In this document: positions 54,967 through 64,000 of the stretch, in pieces
Position numbering within the stretch: position 1 is the stretch's first letter
Layout of the letters: every line of letters starts with the position of its first letter
Source: an uncultured Alphaproteobacteria bacterium
Lineage (GTDB): Bacteria; Pseudomonadota; Alphaproteobacteria; Rhodobacterales; Rhodobacteraceae
Direction of reading: 5' to 3'
DNA: 64,000 nt
Assembly: GCA_902576905.1 (NCBI GenBank)
Contig: CACGWW010000004.1
Location: 1-64,000, forward strand
Notes under the pieces: generated by a model
What the model was told of the DNA's origin: nothing
The model's input: only the letters and a program-made list of their open reading frames with translations
The model's database searches: none
Made by a program: the position numbers and the translations under genes

Positions 54967-57740
54967 TTACTTTTTAGCGCCTTCTTAAAATGTTTATCAA
55001 GATAAAACAAAAGCTCCCTCCGCACTTGCTCTAGTTTTTGTGAGGATGTAATTTTTTCGCCAAATAAATCATTTACATAAAATGTGTCTACAGCTTGCTC
55101 TCCATATGTAGCAATTATCGCCGACCTTATGGTAATTTGGTTCCGAAATAGTGTGTTTGTTATGTCATATAGAAGGCCTAATCTATCTCGAGTATCAACT
55201 TCAATCATAGTTTGTTTATGCGACCCTTTATTATCGAAAGAAATCTTTGTTGGAACCTCAAAGTACTTTTCACGGTCTTTTATCTTGTCTTGTTTTTCTA
55301 AAATTGATTTTGTGATAATCTCCCCTGAGAGGGTTTTCTTAACTGTTTCTAACAACTTTTTAGTTTTTCTTTCATCATATTTTTTTCCAAGATTGTCTTG
55401 TATCCAAAAAATGAAATTTGCTATGCCGTCTTTTGTTGTAAATGTTTTTGCGTCAATGACATTAGCAGACGCAATTGCTAGTGCTCCTGCCAATCTTGAA
55501 AAAATGCCAGGATGGTCTTCCATGACAAAAATAATCTTTGTTATATCACGCTCGTTGTCATATGAAGGCTCAACCTGCAATGGACCTTGCTCAAGCCTTA
55601 TTATCATTTCGGCTATAAGCTTTTGGGTTGGCGTATCTAAAACTAGCCAATAAGCATCAAAATGGCGGAAAGTTTCCTTTTTGATATCTTCATTGTTAAA
55701 CGCTTGGAGATATCCCTTAAGCTTTGTCTTTGCTGCATCTATTCGCTCTGACCTTGTTTCAATCTTGATATCTTTTGAAACTAATTGAAGCGTTTGAAAG
55801 TAAAGGCTTTCAAGTAGAGACCTTTTCCAATTATTCCATGCATCGGAGGATACCCCTTTTATATCACATACTGTGAGTATAAATAGTAGATCTAGTGTTT
55901 CTCTATCTGTGACATGCTCTTGAAAATCTATGATTGTTTTTTGGTCTGATAAATCTCGTTTTTGAGCAAAATCAGACATCATTAAATGATTTCTCACTAA
56001 CCAACAGATTTTCTTACGCTCACTATCTTTAAGAGAGAATCTTTTGCATAATTTGGTGGCAATTTTCTCACCCTCAATAGAATGGTCATTTTCTAGCCCC
56101 TTTCCAATATCATGAAAGAGTATTGAGAGATACAGGACTTTTCTATTAAGAGATTTCCTCGAAAATATTTCTTCAACAGCTGTGCCATAGTTTTTAGGTA
56201 ATTTTTCAATCTCGGATAAAACTTTTAAGCATTGAATCGTATGTTCGTCTACGGTGAACCAGTGGTACATATTAAACTGCATTAACGCTACAATTCTGCC
56301 AAAGTCAGGTAAAAATGCCCCTAAAAACCCAACTTCGTTCATTCTTCTCAGAACTCTTTCGGGATTGCCGTAGTCAATCAATAAACTTAAAAACAGGTCA
56401 TTTGCCTCAAAACTATTTTTCAGTGCAGAGTCTACCAAATCTAAATTTTGTGAAACTAGTCGTAATGCTTGTGGATGAATTAGTATTTTAGAGTCGAGGG
56501 CACAAATGAATAGCCTTAAAATATTAATGGGTTTTTCTGTTAAAAAATTTTTATCTTTGATATTAAGTCTGCCTTTTTCAATAATTAACCCTGATTGCAA
56601 TGGCTTTAATGATCTTCCAGAAAGCCCTAGCAGTTCTGAAAGGTTTCTCTTAAACCCTTTTTTCTTTGCCAAATAATTCTCTTCTATTGCAGTTAAAAAT
56701 ATTCTCGTAAGATCTCCAACATTTTTTGCCTGTAGAAAATATTTTTGCATAAATATCTCCACGCCTCTTCTCGAGTTATCATCTTCAATATTTAAGCTTT
56801 TTGCTAAATCAGCTTGAATGTTAAAATATAATTTCTCATTAGCGTAGCCTGATATTTGGTGAATTTTACACCTTATAAACCAAAGAAAATTTTCCGCTTC
56901 TGTAAATATCTTTAGCTCGCTCTTCTTAAATATCTTTTTCTCTATAAGGGAATGGATGTCATCGGTTTTATAGATATATTTTGATATCCAGTATAAGGTA
57001 TGGAGATCTCGTAATCCTCCCTTACCTTCTTTAATATTGGGCTCTAGCATATACCGCGCATTAGCATGCTTCAGGTGTCTTTCTGCTCTCTCCGAAAGCT
57101 TCCCTTCCACAAAATTTGATGCTTTTTTTGAAAAAACTTTTTTCTTTAGCGTAGTCTCTAATTCTTCAAATAAATCTACACTCCCACATAAGTATCTCTT
57201 CTCTAGCATTGATGTGCGTATTGTTAAGTCATCCAAACCTAGTTGAACACAATCAGATATAGTTCTTGATGAGTGACCTACTTTGAATTTTAAATCCCAA
57301 AGTAGATATAATACAGACTCCACTACATTCTTAGCCCAATTTGTCTGACGTTTCGTAGACAGGAATAATAAATCTATATCAGAATAAGGAGCCATTTCAC
57401 CCCTTCCGTAACCTCCTATGGCAACTAACGATAGGCTTTGACTTTCAGAAGAGTCAGTTAACGGATGAAATTTTTTATGAACTAGATCAAAAATAGTAGA
57501 AACCAATATATCTGTTTTTTTACAAAATAGGCTTTTTGCTTCGTTGCCGAAAAAAGGGTATTTGTTTAGAAAATCAAAAGCGATTTGAGTCATAAGCTCA
57601 TTAGAGGCTCTAAGAATGGATGTTATCTTTGCTCTTGTCTTTACATCTGGATCATTGGGAATAGCTATATCTAAAAGTTCTTTGCTTAACTTTTCTCCGC
57701 AACTATCCAATTCGATTATGGTCTTCTTTGCTGTCTGCAT
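54963..57740 (-). CDS. glnD: PII uridylyltransferase / uridylyl-removing enzyme
   Basis: 925 aa. Nucleotidyltransferase GGYGRGEMAPYSDIDLLFLS (~115-134), central helical region, HD domain ILFHDIGKG (uridylyl removal) and two C-terminal ACT domains (FVMEDHPGIFSRLAGALA; EVDTRDRLGLLYDITNTL). Senses glutamine and modifies PII, controlling nitrogen assimilation. glnD-murJ-trpS order is typical of alphaproteobacteria. Confidence 0.97.
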   Translation of the reverse strand: MQTAKKTIIELDSCGEKLSKELLDIAIPNDPDVKTRAKITSILRASNELMTQIAFDFLNKYPFFGNEAKSLFCKKTDILVSTIFDLVHKKFHPLTDSSESQSLSLVAIGGYGRGEMAPYSDIDLLFLSTKRQTNWAKNVVESVLYLLWDLKFKVGHSSRTISDCVQLGLDDLTIRTSMLEKRYLCGSVDLFEELETTLKKKVFSKKASNFVEGKLSERAERHLKHANARYMLEPNIKEGKGGLRDLHTLYWISKYIYKTDDIHSLIEKKIFKKSELKIFTEAENFLWFIRCKIHQISGYANEKLYFNIQADLAKSLNIEDDNSRRGVEIFMQKYFLQAKNVGDLTRIFLTAIEENYLAKKKGFKRNLSELLGLSGRSLKPLQSGLIIEKGRLNIKDKNFLTEKPINILRLFICALDSKILIHPQALRLVSQNLDLVDSALKNSFEANDLFLSLLIDYGNPERVLRRMNEVGFLGAFLPDFGRIVALMQFNMYHWFTVDEHTIQCLKVLSEIEKLPKNYGTAVEEIFSRKSLNRKVLYLSILFHDIGKGLENDHSIEGEKIATKLCKRFSLKDSERKKICWLVRNHLMMSDFAQKRDLSDQKTIIDFQEHVTDRETLDLLFILTVCDIKGVSSDAWNNWKRSLLESLYFQTLQLVSKDIKIETRSERIDAAKTKLKGYLQAFNNEDIKKETFRHFDAYWLVLDTPTQKLIAEMIIRLEQGPLQVEPSYDNERDITKIIFVMEDHPGIFSRLAGALAIASANVIDAKTFTTKDGIANFIFWIQDNLGKKYDERKTKKLLETVKKTLSGEIITKSILEKQDKIKDREKYFEVPTKISFDNKGSHKQTMIEVDTRDRLGLLYDITNTLFRNQITIRSAIIATYGEQAVDTFYVNDLFGEKITSSQKLEQVRRELLFYLDKHFKKALKSK

Positions 57741-57857
57741 AAACTAGAGTAATATTATATTTAGTTAGACTACACGAGAGAATTATTAAAAAATTTACAA
57801 AGTCTAGAAAGCTGTAGATTGAGAAGTTGTATTAAATTGCGAGATTTTTGAATAAGT

Positions 57858-58727
57858 ATGAACGAATTTGTGTATCCAGAAATTAAGTGCGGCTTATACC
57901 TTGTTTCACTTCCTGTGGGCTGTCTAAGTGATATCAGTTTTAGAGCACTACATATATTAAGTAATTCTGATTACGTAGCCGGCGAAGATACTCGTAATGT
58001 AAGATCACTATTTAAATTGTTGAAAATTAGCAAACCAATAAAGTCTATAATTTCATATCACGATCATAGCCCATCTCATACAAGAGAGAAAATAATAGAT
58101 TTAATTAGACAAGGCAAAAGTGTGGCTTTAGTCAGTGACGCGGGCACACCATTGATTTCAGATCCCGGCTATAAACTGGTAAAGACTACAATTGACGAGG
58201 GTTTTGAGGTTTTTAGCGTTCCTGGACCCTCCTCTGTTATTGCGGCATTAACGGTATCAGGCTTGCCAACGGATACGTTTAGTTTTTTGGGTTTTTTACC
58301 GAATACTAAAAGCAAGAAGAAAAAACTATTAGAAACGTATTTAAATCTAGTCTCTTCTTTGATTATTTTTGAGAGTGGCAAGCGACTGCAAAAAACGTTG
58401 GAACTGTTAGCAGAAACTTGCAGACCATCCACCCAAATATGTATCTGTAGGGAACTAACGAAATTAAATGAAGAGGTGACCAGGTTTAAAGCACAAGAAG
58501 GTATAAAGGTAACAAAAAAAATGAGATCCTTAAAAGGAGAGTTTGTAATTGTTGTAGGAAAAAATGAGGCTCGAGATTTTGACTTGAAAAACCTAGATGA
58601 ACAGCTTAGAAAAATAAAAAAATCAATGAGCATGAAAGATTCAGTGGATTTTCTAGCTGAGAAGCTAAATATCCCAAAAAAAATTATATATAAAAAAGCC
58701 CTAACGATATTTAAAGATAACAATTAA
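57858..58727 (+). CDS. rsmI: 16S rRNA (cytidine-1402-2'-O)-methyltransferase
   Basis: 289 aa. Tetrapyrrole-methylase-like fold: YLVSLPVGCLSDISFRAL (usually ATPIGN), GEDTRNVRSLF, LVSDAGTPLISDPGY, VPGPSSVIAALTVSGLPTD and ICRELTKLNEE. Methylates C1402 of 16S rRNA. The normal TPIGN is LPVGC here, a mild deviation near the N-terminus. No clear ribosome site. Followed 19 nt later by gshB. Confidence 0.94.
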   Translation: MNEFVYPEIKCGLYLVSLPVGCLSDISFRALHILSNSDYVAGEDTRNVRSLFKLLKISKPIKSIISYHDHSPSHTREKIIDLIRQGKSVALVSDAGTPLISDPGYKLVKTTIDEGFEVFSVPGPSSVIAALTVSGLPTDTFSFLGFLPNTKSKKKKLLETYLNLVSSLIIFESGKRLQKTLELLAETCRPSTQICICRELTKLNEEVTRFKAQEGIKVTKKMRSLKGEFVIVVGKNEARDFDLKNLDEQLRKIKKSMSMKDSVDFLAEKLNIPKKIIYKKALTIFKDNN

Positions 58728-58746
58728 CCTAGATTGGTATGTATTT

Positions 58747-59700
58747 ATGAAACTCAAGATAGCATTTCAGATGGATCCAATATCTGACGTCGACATTAAC
58801 GGAGATACTTCATTTAGATTGGCAGAGGAGGCCCAGAAGAGGGGTCATCAAATATACTATTTTAATCCTGAAAGCTTAGTCTATGAAAGCGGGAAAATTA
58901 TTGCATATGGCCAGAAAGTATATATAGACCGGGAAGGTATACCAGTTATCTCTCTGCAAAAAGAGCAGAAAATAGATTTGTCGGAGGAAGTAGATATAGT
59001 CTTCTTAAGACAAGATCCTCCTTTCGATATGCTTTACATAACCACGACTTTCTTGTTAGAAAGGCTCAAAGGTAAAACTTTAGTTCTCAATGACCCATAT
59101 TGGGTGAGAAACTCTCCAGAAAAACTTTTAGTTCTCGACTTCATAGACTTAATGCCACCAACCGTTATTACAAGAAGCCTAAGGTCAATTATTGATTTTC
59201 GAAATAGATACAAAGATGTAATACTTAAGCCTCTATATGGAAATGGAGGGACAGGTGTATTTAGATTGGTCGAAGGTGACAAAAACTTGAATGTTTTCTT
59301 TGAAACATTCGTAAACAACTCAAGAGAGCCAATCATTGTTCAACAATTTTTGCCAGATGTGTCTAATGGAGATAAGAGAATTATTTTAGTTGATGGAGAG
59401 CCGATTGGTGCTATCAACCGTATTCCCCCACAGGACGATATTCGATCAAATATGCATGTTGGTGGTACACCTGAAAAGTCAAACTTGACTGCAAGAGATA
59501 CTGAAATATGTAAAAGACTCTCACCGGTGTTGAAAAAGAAAAATTTATTTTTCGTGGGAATAGATGTAATTGGTCAGCATTTAACAGAAATAAATGTGAC
59601 TTCGCCTACGGGCTTACAAGAACTAGAGCGCTTCGAAAACACAAATTATGCGCAAACAATTTGGGAAGGTATTGAGAAAAAATGGAAGAGCGAGCAATAG
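58747..59700 (+). CDS. gshB: glutathione synthetase
   Basis: 317 aa. ATP-grasp GshB: FQMDPISDVDINGDTSFRLA, VFLRQDPPFDMLYITTT, ILKPLYGNGGTGVFR, QQFLPDVSNGDKRIILVDGE and the C-terminal EINVTSPTGLQELER. Adds glycine to gamma-glutamylcysteine. yraN, usually between rsmI and gshB, is absent. Overlaps the next gene by 19 nt. Confidence 0.96.
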   Translation: MKLKIAFQMDPISDVDINGDTSFRLAEEAQKRGHQIYYFNPESLVYESGKIIAYGQKVYIDREGIPVISLQKEQKIDLSEEVDIVFLRQDPPFDMLYITTTFLLERLKGKTLVLNDPYWVRNSPEKLLVLDFIDLMPPTVITRSLRSIIDFRNRYKDVILKPLYGNGGTGVFRLVEGDKNLNVFFETFVNNSREPIIVQQFLPDVSNGDKRIILVDGEPIGAINRIPPQDDIRSNMHVGGTPEKSNLTARDTEICKRLSPVLKKKNLFFVGIDVIGQHLTEINVTSPTGLQELERFENTNYAQTIWEGIEKKWKSEQ

Positions 59701-60326
59701 ATAATAAGACCACATTTGTAGCAATTATTATGATGGCCTCAGTAGTTATTCTTTCCAATGTATTGGTCCAGTTTTATCTAGGTGCTTTTTTAACTTATGG
59801 AGCGTTTACCTATCCAATAGCCTTTTTGATTAATGACGTTGTGAATAAATTAGAGGGTCCCAGAAGGGCAAGGCAAGTAATTTTTTGGGGTTTTGTCGTC
59901 GGCGTTATATGTTCTTTAATTGGTAGTCAAATTGAAGGCGAGTTTGGTCCTTTGGTTACTTTAAGGATTGCTGTAGGCTCAGGTCTTGCATTCTTAATAG
60001 CACATTTTAGTGACACTTATATCTTTCATTTTCTTAGAAAATTAAAATGGTGGGTCCCCCCTTTAGTATCATCAACAATAGGCTCAGCTCTTGATACGTT
60101 GATATTCTTCTCTATCGCGTTTTCAGCAACATTCGTTTTTATCGAACCAAAAAATGATGTAGCGTGGGCGAACGAGGCATCAGCGCTATTGAACTTTTTT
60201 CCCATAGACACACCTTTTTGGGTAAGTATGGCTGTAGCGGATTTCATGGTAAAATTAGTTCTGGCATCCTTATTCTTGATCCCATTTAGAAGGATAGTTT
60301 CATCGGCCCGCCAAATAAATGCATGA
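59682..60326 (+). CDS. queuosine precursor transporter (YhhQ/VUT family)
   Basis: 214 aa, about six membrane segments. TYGAFTYPIAFLINDVVNKL followed by GPRRARQVIFWGF and LRIAVGSGLAFLIAHFSDTY match the YhhQ family that imports preQ0/preQ1 for tRNA queuosine. Suggests the cell salvages queuosine precursors. The start lies within the end of gshB. Confidence 0.9.
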   Translation: MEERAIDNKTTFVAIIMMASVVILSNVLVQFYLGAFLTYGAFTYPIAFLINDVVNKLEGPRRARQVIFWGFVVGVICSLIGSQIEGEFGPLVTLRIAVGSGLAFLIAHFSDTYIFHFLRKLKWWVPPLVSSTIGSALDTLIFFSIAFSATFVFIEPKNDVAWANEASALLNFFPIDTPFWVSMAVADFMVKLVLASLFLIPFRRIVSSARQINA

Positions 60327-60328
60327 TA

Positions 60329-60796
60329 TTAGCTTTGCTTCAATAGTCTTGATTTTTCCCTCTGCCAATCTCTCTTTTTCTCGGTTTGTCTCTTATCGAC
60401 AACCTTTTTTCCTTTGGCAATACCAATTAAAAGTTTAACTTTCCCTTTTTCGTTTAAGTAAAGTTTTAGAGGAATAAGAGTCATTCTTTCCCTAGTTAAA
60501 TTTACCCACAGTTTCTTCAGTTGCTTTTTATTGATAAGTAGTTTGCGCCTCCTTCTTTCTTCATGACCAAATGTTTTTGAGTTGCTGTGAAGAGGTATAT
60601 AACAGTTAATCAACCACAACTCTCCTTCCTCGATAGTTGCATAACTTTCAGCAATAAGACCTCCGCTATCTCTTAGAGACTTCACTTCTGAACCCACCAA
60701 AACCAGACCACACTCAAGTATCTCCCCGATCTCATAGTTGTATCTAGCTTTACGATTTTCGGCGAGTGATTTGGATGATACTTTTTTTTTACTCAT
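60329..60796 (-). CDS. smpB: SsrA-binding protein SmpB
   Basis: 155 aa. [48 protein letters not shown] and the basic C-terminal tail [20 protein letters not shown]. Delivers tmRNA to stalled ribosomes. The tmRNA gene is not in the window. Overlaps dapA by 8 nt. Confidence 0.96.
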   Translation of the reverse strand: MSKKKVSSKSLAENRKARYNYEIGEILECGLVLVGSEVKSLRDSGGLIAESYATIEEGELWLINCYIPLHSNSKTFGHEERRRRKLLINKKQLKKLWVNLTRERMTLIPLKLYLNEKGKVKLLIGIAKGKKVVDKRQTEKKRDWQREKSRLLKQS

Positions 60797-61676
60797 CGGA
60801 AGCGGAGATTAAACCTGCAGTATGCATAGCTGATTTTATCTGGCTCTCTGTCTCTGTAGATATTGTACAAAGAGGCGCTCTCACTTCATTTTCACATTTG
60901 CTAAGTAGGCTCAGAGCGTATTTAGTCGGCGCTGGGCTTGGCTCTGCGAAGGCGGCACGGTGAAGGGGTAGTAGTTTATCCTGATATTCAAGTGCGCTTT
61001 TATAATTACCAGCCAACATCGCATCTTGAAAGAGTGCTGAAAGTTTTGGAGCAATATTTGCAATTACCGAAATACAACCGACACCACCATGCGAATTAAA
61101 CCCTAGCGCGGTGGCATCCTCGCCAGATAATTGGAGAAAATCCGTTCCACACGTTTCTCTGGTATCAGAAACCCTAGAGACATCACCAGTTGCATCTTTG
61201 ACCCCAATAATCCGTGGTAATTTAGATAACTGACCCATAGTATCAGGGTTCATATCAATGATTGACCGACCTGGAATATTATAAATTATAATAGGCAAAT
61301 TTGAGTTATCATGCAGTCTTGTGTAATGATTAATAAGACCTTTTTGATTTGGTTTGTTGTAGTATGGAGTAACTACTAACGCAGCATCAGCTCCTACTTT
61401 TTCAGAAAATTCCATAAGTTCTATTGACTCGGCAGTACTATTGGAGCCTGCACCAGCTATTATTGGTATTCTCTTTCCAGAAAAGTTTATTATCGCTTCC
61501 ACAACTTCCTTATGTTCTTGATGACTTAGTGTCGGAGATTCACCAGTTGTTCCAACGGCCACTATTGCAGAACTACCCTCGCTGATATGCCACTCAACTA
61601 AATTCTCTAGTGCAGAAAAGTCAACTTTTCCATCTTTAAACGGAGTAATCAGTGCAGGGATCGAACCTTTAAACAT
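60789..61676 (-). CDS. dapA: 4-hydroxy-tetrahydrodipicolinate synthase
   Basis: 295 aa from [20 protein letters not shown], with AAAGG 9 nt upstream; a six-residue longer frame is unlikely. Catalytic residues: GTTGESPTL, Tyr132 (IIYNIPGRS) and Schiff-base Lys160 (IGVKDATGD). First committed step of lysine/diaminopimelate synthesis. Divergent from slt. Confidence 0.96.
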   Translation of the reverse strand: MFKGSIPALITPFKDGKVDFSALENLVEWHISEGSSAIVAVGTTGESPTLSHQEHKEVVEAIINFSGKRIPIIAGAGSNSTAESIELMEFSEKVGADAALVVTPYYNKPNQKGLINHYTRLHDNSNLPIIIYNIPGRSIIDMNPDTMGQLSKLPRIIGVKDATGDVSRVSDTRETCGTDFLQLSGEDATALGFNSHGGVGCISVIANIAPKLSALFQDAMLAGNYKSALEYQDKLLPLHRAAFAEPSPAPTKYALSLLSKCENEVRAPLCTISTETESQIKSAMHTAGLISASDE

Positions 61677-61824
61677 TATTTTTAACCTTTTCAATAATTA
61701 CAATTGTAACATAATATATAGGAAACAAAAATTCGCAAGATTCATAATCTCGTTCCCAAAACTCTGAGTTTACAATTCTGCATTTTTTTCAGATAACCGA
61801 ATCAAGATAGGTAAAATCCTTATT

Positions 61825-63912
61825 ATGAAAAAACTTTTCTTGCTAATTTTTACTTCAATTCTTGTTTTTTATAAAGCTAGCATGGCTAAGGATTTGGAAG
61901 ATTACATTAATAAAGGGCATGTAGAAGTTTTAGTAGAAGCACTTAAGTATTCTGATGCAAGTATGTTTGATGAGGCAAAAAATGAAATAAAAGACACCAA
62001 TAATGAAAATTTGCTGTTGTTTATCAAATGGCTAAAATTACGGGAGGGTAAAGGAAGTTTTTCGGAATATTCCGAGTTTTTGAAATATCATGAACATTGG
62101 CCACAACAGCGTTTATTGAAAAAATTTGGAGAGCTCTCTATTGACAAAAGTGTTAAAAGAAAAGACATACGAACATTTTTCAAAGTTGGTGCAGATTGCA
62201 AAAAACTAAAAGAGGTTTCATCTCGTTTATATGAAGACGACTGCCTTCCCCAGACAGCCCAAGGCTCGATAGCTCTCTTGCAGGTACTGAACGCAAATAC
62301 TAATACTGAATTTTTTAATGAGGTTTTGGAGAAGCTAATTGTAAGACAATTAGTGACAGATGAACAATGGAACTATCTAAATACCTATCACAAAAGTAAA
62401 TTAGCTGAGATGGCTACAAAGCGATTTAAACACTTTAAGAAAAAATCTGACCTAAATGAGTTGGATAGAATTTCAATTTTTTTAGATCAAAAGGAATTGA
62501 AAATTTTAAAGAATGTAAATAAGTATAAAAAAATAAAGAAACTGTCTAAAAATTTCACGTATAAAGCCAAAAACTTCAATGATGTAGGGGTGGCATATGA
62601 TTACATCTCTCTTTTGAGGAGATCTGGCCAATTTGATTTGGCTCAAAAGCTTATTAGGAAAAATTCATCACGGTATTTTGATATTATTGAAGATGAAAGA
62701 TGGCTTCAAATTAAGCAAATTTACTCTCTCAGAGCGCTGAGAGGAGGATACGCTAACAGAGCTTATGAAATAGCAAACACCAAATATAACTTTTCCGATA
62801 ATCCAAACTCTCTTAGCGATTTTCTTTATCTTGAATGGTTGGCAGGTTTTATTGCTTTAGAATTTTTCAATGATCCTAAATTAGCGAAAAAACATTTCTT
62901 AAATTTCTTTACATTACTTAAAGAGTGGGAAGAAAAATCCAACTATCTAAATGAAATTGGATATCATAAAGATATAATTTCACTTGATATCGCTAGCGCT
63001 AGAATTGGTTATTGGCTTGGAAAAACCTTTACACAATTGGGAGACAAAAAGAGTGCTCAGGAATTTTTTACCTTATCGGCGAACTATGATTACTCCTTTT
63101 ATGGTCAGCTTTCTCTCGAGAGGTTGAAGATAAAGCCTAGTCCACGTTATGTGAAAAGAAAAGATAGTGAAGGTTTTAAGATAAATAATCAAAAAGGCCT
63201 AGTTGAGGTAGCCGCCAGTTTATATTTCGCGGAAAGGGGAGTTTTGTCTGATTATATATTTGGACATCTGGCTAAGTACCTATCAGAGCAAGAAAGATAT
63301 AAGCTTTGTCATATACTTCACGACGCTGGATTTATAAAGGGCTCGCTGACAGTAGCGAAAAAGTCAACAGAAAAAGGAACGCCCCTACATAGTGAATTGT
63401 TCCCAACCAATAAAGATTTTGCATTTGACCAGAATGTCGATAAGTCACTGGTTTTATCGGTTATAAGGCAAGAAAGCGAGTTTTTTAGAGCCGCAAAGTC
63501 TAGAACGGGAGCGCTTGGTTTAATGCAATTAATGCCTAACACGGCAAAAGAAGTGGCTAGAAAACTAAAAATTAAATATCAAAAGTCAAAGCTCATAACT
63601 GATGAGAATTATAATATTCGCTTAGGGTCATATTATTTGAAGTATTTATTAAAAAGGTACGAAGGTAGTAAAGTTCTTACCTTAGCTGCCTATAATGCTG
63701 GTCCTGCAAATTTGAAAAAATGGTTATCTAATATGGGAGATCCAAGAAAAAAGGGTATTGACCCCTTAGTATGGATTGAATTGATACCATACCCAGAAAC
63801 AAGAAACTATATAAAGCGTGTATTGGAGGCCGTTTGGATATACGATAGTAAGATTTCCGGGTCAGTTGAAAAGCCAAACTTGGCAAAAAAATATTTTGGC
63901 CATCGTTTTTAA
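61825..63912 (+). CDS. slt: soluble lytic murein transglycosylase
   Basis: 695 aa. Signal peptide MKKLFLLIFTSILVFYKASM, a long alpha-helical superhelix (about 30-520) and a C-terminal SLT domain: VIRQESEFFRAAKSRTGALG (catalytic Glu550), LMQLMPNTAKEVARKL, NIRLGSYYLKYLL and LAAYNAGPANLKKWL. Cleaves glycan strands in the periplasm. slt-dapA-smpB is a familiar alphaproteobacterial neighbourhood. Confidence 0.94.
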   Translation: MKKLFLLIFTSILVFYKASMAKDLEDYINKGHVEVLVEALKYSDASMFDEAKNEIKDTNNENLLLFIKWLKLREGKGSFSEYSEFLKYHEHWPQQRLLKKFGELSIDKSVKRKDIRTFFKVGADCKKLKEVSSRLYEDDCLPQTAQGSIALLQVLNANTNTEFFNEVLEKLIVRQLVTDEQWNYLNTYHKSKLAEMATKRFKHFKKKSDLNELDRISIFLDQKELKILKNVNKYKKIKKLSKNFTYKAKNFNDVGVAYDYISLLRRSGQFDLAQKLIRKNSSRYFDIIEDERWLQIKQIYSLRALRGGYANRAYEIANTKYNFSDNPNSLSDFLYLEWLAGFIALEFFNDPKLAKKHFLNFFTLLKEWEEKSNYLNEIGYHKDIISLDIASARIGYWLGKTFTQLGDKKSAQEFFTLSANYDYSFYGQLSLERLKIKPSPRYVKRKDSEGFKINNQKGLVEVAASLYFAERGVLSDYIFGHLAKYLSEQERYKLCHILHDAGFIKGSLTVAKKSTEKGTPLHSELFPTNKDFAFDQNVDKSLVLSVIRQESEFFRAAKSRTGALGLMQLMPNTAKEVARKLKIKYQKSKLITDENYNIRLGSYYLKYLLKRYEGSKVLTLAAYNAGPANLKKWLSNMGDPRKKGIDPLVWIELIPYPETRNYIKRVLEAVWIYDSKISGSVEKPNLAKKYFGHRF

Positions 63913-64000
63913 ATTTGAATAAAAACCAAGTTGGCAAACGTTTATCTGAAAGATTTTCAGTTTTTTAGATTTTTTGCAGTGTTGTCGAGTAAGTATGAGA

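Noticed and set aside
55084..55653. 189-codon plus-strand frame opposite glnD
   Set aside because: Lies wholly antisense to the conserved C-terminal ACT region of glnD; no ribosome site and no recognisable family.
58169..58723. 184-codon minus-strand frame opposite rsmI
   Set aside because: Shadow of rsmI; its Ser/Phe-rich sequence is typical of reverse-complement AT-rich genes.
63913..64000. Possible start of a next gene (ATG at 63996)
   Set aside because: Only five bases of frame remain; nothing can be judged.

Overview
The window looks like a chromosome segment of an AT-rich, probably marine, alphaproteobacterium. The evidence is gene content and order. It carries mdh-sucCDAB-lpd and an ethylmalonyl-CoA pathway set (ccr, ecm, mch and a CitE-like lyase). 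It has the split b/b' ATP synthase F0 operon, the neighbourhood glnD-murJ-trpS-usp-nfu-tsaB-rimI, and the alphaproteobacterial families FYDLN, DUF2794, TIGR02186 and zf-CHCC. I cannot decide the order (Rhodobacterales, Rhodospirillales or SAR116-like) by eye. Coding density is very high, and most convergent genes touch or overlap, as in a streamlined genome. I see no insertion sequence, prophage, rRNA or CRISPR array.

Layout. 1-8.2 kb is an envelope-glycan region: a cut-off GT-C glycosyltransferase, a GT2-GtrA fusion, a PagL-like lipid A deacylase, then a minus-strand run acyltransferase - uppS - yjbH - yjbF - yjbE, with a divergent WecA-like phosphoglycosyltransferase. 8.2-20 kb holds housekeeping genes: mutT-argJ-ppiC, secA, map, a CinA-like protein, polA with a small zinc-finger gene, an orphan ABC ATPase and an adenosine kinase-like PfkB protein. 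20-23 kb is the F0 operon (atpI-B-E-b'-b) preceded by a lytic transglycosylase lipoprotein. 23-26 kb has hspQ, a GGT-like enzyme, DUF2794, tRNA-Ala(GGC) and FYDLN.

26-43.7 kb is a central-carbon block. lpd, sucB, sucA, sucD, sucC and mdh lie on the minus strand; a Mcl2-like lyase, mch and sdhCDAB on the plus strand; then ecm (minus) and ccr (plus). Together they give a nearly complete lower TCA cycle plus four ethylmalonyl-CoA pathway enzymes, which suggests growth on acetyl-CoA-yielding substrates. 43.7-50.2 kb has a TIGR02186/TauE pair and a BMP-type (nucleoside-like) ABC importer operon. The last permease gene of that operon is frameshifted in a T8 run. 50.2-57.7 kb is rimI-tsaB-nfu-usp-trpS-murJ-glnD, with tsaB also frameshifted, in an A10 run. 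57.8-64 kb has rsmI-gshB-queuosine precursor transporter, smpB-dapA and slt.

Most interesting points: the compact acyltransferase-UppS-YjbHFE/WecA-like module with a repeated CCATGG-centred motif in its two divergent promoter regions; two homopolymer frameshifts 1.4 kb apart, one in a gene that is normally essential; the TCA/ethylmalonyl-CoA supercluster with repeated GAAATATTTG motifs; and a palindrome just upstream of the -10 of the BMP operon.
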